Position numbers and translations under genes: made by a program. Positions 58,242 to 64,000 of a DNA stretch of 64,000 nt are shown piece by piece; position 1 is the first letter of the stretch; every line of letters starts with the position of its first letter. Source of the stretch: Fragaria x ananassa (lineage: Eukaryota > Streptophyta > Magnoliopsida > Rosales > Rosaceae); assembly GCA_034370585.1 (NCBI GenBank), contig CP139767.1, positions 10,062,001 through 10,126,000 on the forward strand. Direction: 5' to 3'. Under the pieces are notes generated by a model, which searched no databases, was not told where the DNA came from, and was given only the letters and a program-made list of their open reading frames with translations.

Positions 58242-60264
58242 TCAATGGTGACTATCAAAACATATATAGGATGTTTCTAACCACACCTGATAATCCAGTT
58301 GACTGCAGTTTTCAGACTTCTGCTTCTCAAGCAATTTATTTGCATTCAGATCCAGCAACTGGAAGCGCACAACCTGCAGAAGGAATCAGAATAAGCAAAC
58401 CAAAATGGCAAAAATTAGTCAACATGATAAATTCACACTAGAAAGCACAAATGCTGCAAGCACAAGCTGGACAGCTCCACGTCGTTTTCTTACCTCTATT
58501 ACCACTATTATCATAGATTCAACCAGCCAGATAGATGTTGTGCATTCTTATTATTAATTCTTTTATTTCTTATTTTAACCCATAAAGTCATTAGAAGAAA
58601 CCAGAGCTCCAACAAGAAGACAATACCTGTAATAATTTAACCACAGATGTGGGATGTAGATAGTGGTCAGCTCTTTCTTTCTCCTGCAAAATGCACCAGT
58701 TCACCTGTAGAATACAGGGTATCACTTACATAATCTATCATAGTTAATACTAAACCTCAGAAGCTTGATTAGAAGAAAAACCTTCTGGATATAATCGGTC
58801 AATGAATCACACAAAAGCAACTCTGAAGATAATCGGGAATAGAAATTGGCAGTTTCTCCCAGCATAGCCCGCTCAATGGTTTCATAGTATGATGGCGATC
58901 CATTTTGACCGATTTCCATAAAGATACCCATGACATCTTGAAGCAGCTTTCCATCAATCAGCTGTCCATAACGCTCTTGATTAATCTGCACCAAGTATGA
59001 GTTAAAAGCATCTCCAACCAGATATCTTGGCATTTGAAACTTATACCTAAAGCAAATAAACAAACCAGAGACGTTGCAGCTAACTGAATTCTGTTAGCCA
59101 ACCCACTGAAGACCTGAAAGCAAAAGAGAACTATTGATTGCACAAGTTCAATTCTGACAGCAGAAAAGGGAACAAATGTATGTCAACTTATACTTGCAAA
59201 CGTGCACAATCATAAAGGAAATGCTTTGAAACTTATAAGTTTTAACTCACCAGATTACAAAAGCAATCAATTGAGGCTTCAGTCAATGAGACAAGACCAT
59301 GACGGGGGATATAATAGCGGTCAAGGTATTCAAAGAATCTACATAGCCACCTCACCATTATCTTGTAATTTGACCACATGTGTACAAACTCCTTCAACAG
59401 AAACTCGTTTTCTTTGGCTACCAATGAGGGGAGTACCTAAGAGTGAGAAAAAAGAGAAAGATTAATAGACGGAAAAAACAAGAGTGCAACTGAACTAGTT
59501 ATGACCAGAGTATGCAACAGTACTACTGGACTGCACCAGCAGCCTAAATAAGTAAATCTTTTAGTTAAACTCACTGAAGTACTCTAAGAATATGAAGCAA
59601 AAGACAAAAGTTGATATTCCACACAAATTGTTTAACAAAAGCTAATGTGCTTTGTCTGTGATGGCTTTTAAGCATGCCTTATTGACCTGAAAAAACTTTA
59701 ATGTAAACAGTTTGATATCCTACAGATGTAAAAATAAGAAACTTCTCCAGAATCTGAAAGCCAAATGGCTGCCTGTTGGAATTGAAACTCTTAAGTTATC
59801 ATCAACACAATAGGTTTCAACACCTCCCAGGAGGATACCAAGCTCAGTCAAACACCATTTAATCATATCATAACATGAAACCATTACAAACAGGACACCA
59901 CATACCGAGGAGATGATGATGTCTTCCAAGCCCTTCTTAAATTTTCCATATAGCAATGCCTCATTTCCAGCCAAAGGCTTATCACACATAATATAAACAC
60001 ATCTAAGGAAAGAGTGAAGGAAATCACCCCTTACAAAAATGCATGAATGCAGGAAAATGTCCACTAAACAGCACTTGGCAACGTATAGTTTGGGTGTGTG
60101 AATGATGATGTAAAGCTTGCAGACGATAAAGGATACGCATGGTACTTCATATATTCTTCTGTGGTGAACTTGGTCTCTGGAAATCCTTCCACAATCTTCT
60201 TTACTTTCTGAATTGCCTCGTCTATAATCATTAACCCTTCCTCAACTTTCATAGATCTATTCAT
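58242..60264 (-). CDS. Truncated cullin-1-like protein
   Basis: Exons on minus with matching phases: 60264-60137, 60002-59906, 59436-59251, 59113-59066, 58985-58782, 58683-58627 and 58373-58287. The frame then reads on to a TGA at 58244-58242, for about 283 residues. The protein follows the N-terminal half of plant CUL1 in order: EEGLMIIDEAIQKVKKIVEG, TTEEYMKYH and YIMCDKP, LLKEFVHMWSNYKIMVRWL, RFFEYLDRYYIPR, LLQDVMGIFMEIGQ, ETANFYSRLSSELL, then KERADHYLHPTS. These are cullin repeats 1 and 2, the part that binds SKP1 and F-box proteins. Cullin repeat 3, the RBX1-binding cullin homology domain and the neddylation site are absent. It could be a pseudogene, or a short cullin that binds adaptors without catalysing ubiquitin transfer; several junctions rest on sequence alone. 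Confidence 0.75.
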
Positions 60265-62238
60265 CTTTGCCGCTTCTTCACTTCACTATAATACAAATAA
60301 ATTGATCAGTTCATCCGAATTTCAATCAAACACACCTATACAGATATCTTCACCTCAATACACAATAGAGTTAAAAGGTCATCGAAACCAGAGAGAGCAT
60401 GAGATAATCTTGCATTTGAGAATGCACCCAAGCATGGCAGCATAACAAACTAAAAGTTTTGAAAACTAAGTTCCTATACTTTATTCCCAACAAACAAGAA
60501 AACCAAAGAGAAATTATCATAACCGAAACCATCGAATGACTCGAAATCTTTGAGAATAATAAGACAATCCATTCCTTGCATTCACTTTTCCTTCACTTCC
60601 CCAAACATACATGTGAAATCAAACAGGTATAAACCCCACACACAGAAGGCCGAAAGCCGGAAACTTTAATCGAATTTCATGCATATACCACACTAAAGAT
60701 TGTTAATTTCGAACCAATATATCAGTTTGTCCAAAAAGATACAATTTGTCACAAAACCCTCAATGTAAAACCCTAAATTGCTTTAAAATTCGACCGTTTT
60801 GCACACACAACCAAACAAATACAACCTAAAATAAAACACCCATGTTAAAACACAAGCAATAGCATAAAACCCCCCCAAATAATTTTAAGAACCACAAAGG
60901 CTTAATGATAAAGTTTCGAAATTTGGAAAAACAAAGATTTAGGGTTTATCAAAAGAAGATAAAGAGGAGGAGCATGAGAGTGATGGGCTTACAGAATTGG
61001 GTGCGGCGAAGAAGACCCAGGTTTTCGATTTTGGAAGAGCTCAAAGATGGAGAGACACAGAAAGAGTGCGTTTCGTCTTTTGTAGTTATATGACGGGAGA
61101 TCACGGGAGGGAGTGTGAGTTTTTTTTTTTTTTTCTATTTTTATTTTATTTTTTTGCTATGTCTGAACTTATGGGCGGGAAAAAGGAGGGGGGAAAGGCA
61201 CAAACGTCATGTCGCTACTAGGGTTAAAGCTTCATAATATTCATCAAATTATAAACTTTTATAATTGGATCATAGTCATTATACTAGTGTTAAAAGAATT
61301 ACTGAGGTGAGGGAATTATCAGTTGAGAAGCATCGGAAACTTTCAAACGTGTATCTTATTGGAAGTTGTAAAAGGATGAGTCAAATTATATTAATTTGCT
61401 TTTGTTACAAGTTTGTATCTACTGTGTGCGTTCCTAAACTATGTATTTCTTTTAAGACTGTGGTGATGATTTGCATAATCAATAGCATGCATATGCTTTG
61501 AAATTGTAGTCATTTACTCTTGACCTCTTGTTATTTTTTCCAACATTATCACCAAGTAGGAGTCACCAGTACAATGCAAGATTCACTACCACCTTGTTAT
61601 CAAAGTGTTTGATTTTCTATGAGATCATAAAATGTATCAGAGCATCAAACTTCTGACATGAGCTGAGAAAGTCTGGATCTCTACATCCTTAAGTTATGTA
61701 TTGCAGCGACTTTTTTTCGTTTTTACTTCTTCCATCATACTCTTTCTTATCTCATAAATTTATGTCTTGAAATCCATTAGTATACAGTCGACACTTCTCT
61801 CTTCATCTTTCTCGCAATGATGAGAACACAATTTCTTCTTGTAGTCCGAAATTCATTACCTCAAAATTCAGAACCAGTGCACACTTTTACCCTCCTCTAC
61901 TGCATTTCAGTTGTTATTATAAGCAAATAGAACAAAATGAACAAGACTCGCACTACTATGTGCTAGAGTTGAAGTTTTGAACGGGCCGAAATTCCAAAAG
62001 AAAATAAGGAAGCTCAGAAAGCCATAATGCCCAATGAAAAAGAATAAAACAAAATAAGAGGACAGCTTCCTTTGTTTTTTTTGGCGTGAGTCATGTAATT
62101 AATATCTTGGTCATTATGATAATTGTGATCTGTAATCAATTAGAGAACCATGTTGTAAATTATTACTTTCCAGTTAGAACTTTGTACATCCTGTATATAT
62201 AACCTCCTATTCGGGAGATGAATAACATATCAGAAGTT
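60265..62238. other. 5' flank of the cullin-like gene and intergenic DNA
   Basis: 60265-61090 is probably leader and promoter of the minus-strand cullin-like gene, with leader-type sequence near 61040-60960. Further right, AT-rich DNA shows no gene, repeat termini or RNA gene that I can support. Confidence 0.4.
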
Positions 62239-62660
62239 TAGCCGACGAAAAACATGTCGTCGGTTTTTTTTCCAGACTTTAGCCGACGAAACAATTAAGA
62301 TATTCGTCGGCTAAAGTCTGTAATAAAAAAAAATTTCCAGACTATAGCCGACGAAATATAGTATGTTTCGTCGGCTAAACCTTATAAAAACATTTAAAAA
62401 AATAACTATAGCCGACGAAATATAGTCTGTTTCGTCGGCTAAACCTTATAAAAAATTTTAAAAAATAACTATAACCGACAAAATATGCCATAATTCGTCG
62501 GCTAAACCTTATAAAAAAAATTTAAAAGTAACTATAGCCGACAAAATATGCCATAATTCTTCGGCTAAACCTTATAAAAAAAAATTTAAAAATACTATAG
62601 CCGACGAATAAACCTTTAAATATCGTCGGCTAAACCTTTAAATATCGTCGGCTAAAGTTG
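62239..62660. repeat. Tandem array of hairpin-forming TAGCCGACGAAA repeats
   Basis: Seven units with a period near 64 bp. Each contains TAGCCGACGAAA, then 10-20 variable bases, then the complement TTCGTCGGCTA, so each unit can fold into a stem of 10-14 pairs. Units are joined by AT-rich linkers (ACCTTATAAAAA...). Two more such hairpins occur at 63190-63231 and 63280-63325. Subterminal repeats of CACTA-type DNA transposons look like this, but no CACTA terminus was found, so the assignment is inferred. Confidence 0.85.
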
Positions 62661-63328
62661 CTAGTTTTTGAAAAAAAAAACTGCAGAAACTTTCGGCCAC
62701 CTCCAATCACCACCAAAATTTGACAGAATCTTCTTCTCAACATTTCGAACAACTTTCTAGAAGAAGTCAAAGCCCAATTCTAAGCCTAAATAGGTCAATT
62801 GAATCAAAATATAAAAATCCCCAATTTTAAACCCTAAAAACTTCAAATCTTCGATTCTCCTCACACACACCGAATCGAGCTACCAAATTCTAGGGGAATG
62901 TAGTACTAATCAAACTCAACTTATCCATATATAGAACTCACCAAATGGTGACTGAGGAAGGAGAAATTCGATCGACACCGAATCCGAACCGGCGGAGTTT
63001 TGGAGCTCGATTTATCTCTCACGGCGGCGCCACTCAATGCACCACCTATCCAGCAATGAAGTAGAGACGACGGCGAAGCTTTTGGGACAAGTGTGGCGGT
63101 CTCCGGTGGCTTGACAGCGGAGCTAGGCCGAGAAGAAAATATGGCATGCGAAATAGACTTCTTACCATCCACCTTCGGTAATATAAAGAACTTTAGCCGA
63201 CAAAATTCTATATTTTCGTCGGCTAAAGTCCTTTGAAAATTTTCCTCCAAATTTAGTTTACCGCCCAAAATATTTTGACCTTAGCCGACGACTTTTTTAA
63301 TATCTCATTGGCAAAAGTCTATAAATTC

Positions 63329-64000
63329 ACGAAAACGCTCATATCTCCCTCTATATTACGTATTTTGATCAAACCTTTCACACGAAAAACTCTCACGTAG
63401 ATGAGACGCAATAGCCTATATAAAAATTTTGAGACATTTGCCTTCCGACGATAGGGCTCTCCATAGGGAATAATAACGGTAAATAGGGTTGACCGCTACT
63501 ATCGGCACTGAGACTTTACCCGATTTACGTGATTTTTGAACCATAGCCGTATTTCATCATTCTAAACAAATCTTATTTCACGAGATTTTTGATAATTTTG
63601 CTTCCTATATAGAGTTGGTTCACAAAGTTGTATAACCTACCAAACAAGTTATACAACATTAGTAGACACGTTGTGATTCCGATGACTAAAATTCACAAAC
63701 CAAAATTCGACCGTCAGATATGATCATTATGACGAAAGATGTTTATGGTAAAAAATTCAACTAGATCCGATAACATTAAGGACTCGATCGAAACGGGTAA
63801 CCCTAATCCATCGTCACTTATCACACGAAAACGCTCATATCTCCCTCTATATTACGTGGTTTGGTCAAACCTTCCACACAAAAAACTCTCACGTAGATGA
63901 GACGCAACTGCCCATATAAAAATTTTGAGATATTTACCTTCCGACGATAGGGCTCCCCATAGGGAATAATAACGGTAAATAGTAGACACGTGATTCCGAT
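63329..64000. repeat. ~496-bp tandem repeat running off the window
   Basis: 63329-63486 recurs at 63825-63982 with about 90 percent identity by eye; shared words include CGCTCATATCTCCCTCTATA, AACTCTCACGTAGATGAGAC and GGGAATAATAACGGTAAATA. The second copy then jumps to TAGTAGACACG..GATTCCGAT, which corresponds to about 63659-63681 of the first, so it carries an internal deletion of roughly 170 bp. Confidence 0.88.

Larger units (their letters stand above)
62239..64000. mobile_element. End region of an unidentified large DNA element
   Basis: The hairpin array, a noncoding stretch with leader-like sequence (62690-63180) and the ~496-bp tandem repeat at 63329 onward appear to be one repetitive unit that runs past the right edge. 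A 115-codon minus frame at 63268-62921 overlaps one of the hairpins and is not a credible gene. No transposase is visible in the window. Confidence 0.45.

Noticed and set aside
62239..62660. Regularly spaced repeats resembling a CRISPR array
   Set aside because: The repeats are palindromic transposon-like words with AT-rich linkers of variable length in a eukaryotic genome; there are no cas genes and no spacer-like sequences.
62921..63268. 115-codon minus-strand frame
   Set aside because: It overlaps a hairpin repeat and has no domain signature; it is likely a chance frame in repetitive DNA.

Overview
This is a plant nuclear window, AT-rich and intron-rich. It holds six recognisable host genes (one of them an F-box copy with a frameshift), a further F-box array, and many transposable elements. 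Canonical GT..AG introns, a nuclear photosystem antenna gene, a NAC-type protein and FBD-type F-box genes point to a eudicot. The style of the repeats is reminiscent of Rosaceae (Rosa/Fragaria group), but that is a weak inference from memory.

Layout. 1-4.0 kb: a divergent NAC-like gene with C-terminal repeats, two palindromic elements set in (TA)n tracts, and a detached decayed copy of the NAC gene's 3' end. 4.5-13.2 kb (minus): a complete 12-exon gene for an SMP/C2-domain membrane-tethering protein of the NTMC2T6 type (At1g53590-like), whose intron 1 carries a truncated hAT transposon. 13.2-19.5 kb: gene-poor DNA with a tRNA-Arg pseudogene, an LTR-like stretch and a tRNA-derived SINE head. 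19.6-25.1 kb (plus): a four-exon 60S ribosomal L18a-like membrane protein gene whose intron 2 has absorbed a non-autonomous Ty3/gypsy element (with target duplication) and a hAT-type MITE. 25.7-34.5 kb: repeat country, with a scrambled F-box fragment, a Helitron with both termini, a minisatellite, a solo LTR and a Mutator-type MITE with a perfect 9-bp target duplication.

34.7-56.9 kb: four F-box/LRR/FBD paralogues, all on plus and all with the same three coding exons. The first has a 5' frameshift; the other three read through completely. CP26 (Lhcb5, minus, six exons) lies between copies 1 and 2. A complete but decayed Ty1/copia element (43,236-50,406; target duplication GAAAA) sits just 3' of copy 2. 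58.2-60.3 kb (minus): a cullin-1-like gene reduced to the N-terminal cullin repeats. 62.2-64 kb: an array of hairpin-forming repeats and a ~496-bp tandem repeat that runs off the window, probably the end of a large DNA transposon.

The host genes do not form a pathway, though F-box proteins and cullins both belong to SCF-type ubiquitin ligases; their closeness here may be chance. I see no convincing new biological system. The most interesting items are the palindromic elements lodged in TA microsatellites, the related GC-rich inserts at several points of the copia polyprotein, the very recent 251-bp duplication spanning the F-box 2 stop codon and the copia LTR, the hairpin array at the right end, the truncated cullin, and the NAC-like gene with its C-terminal repeats.
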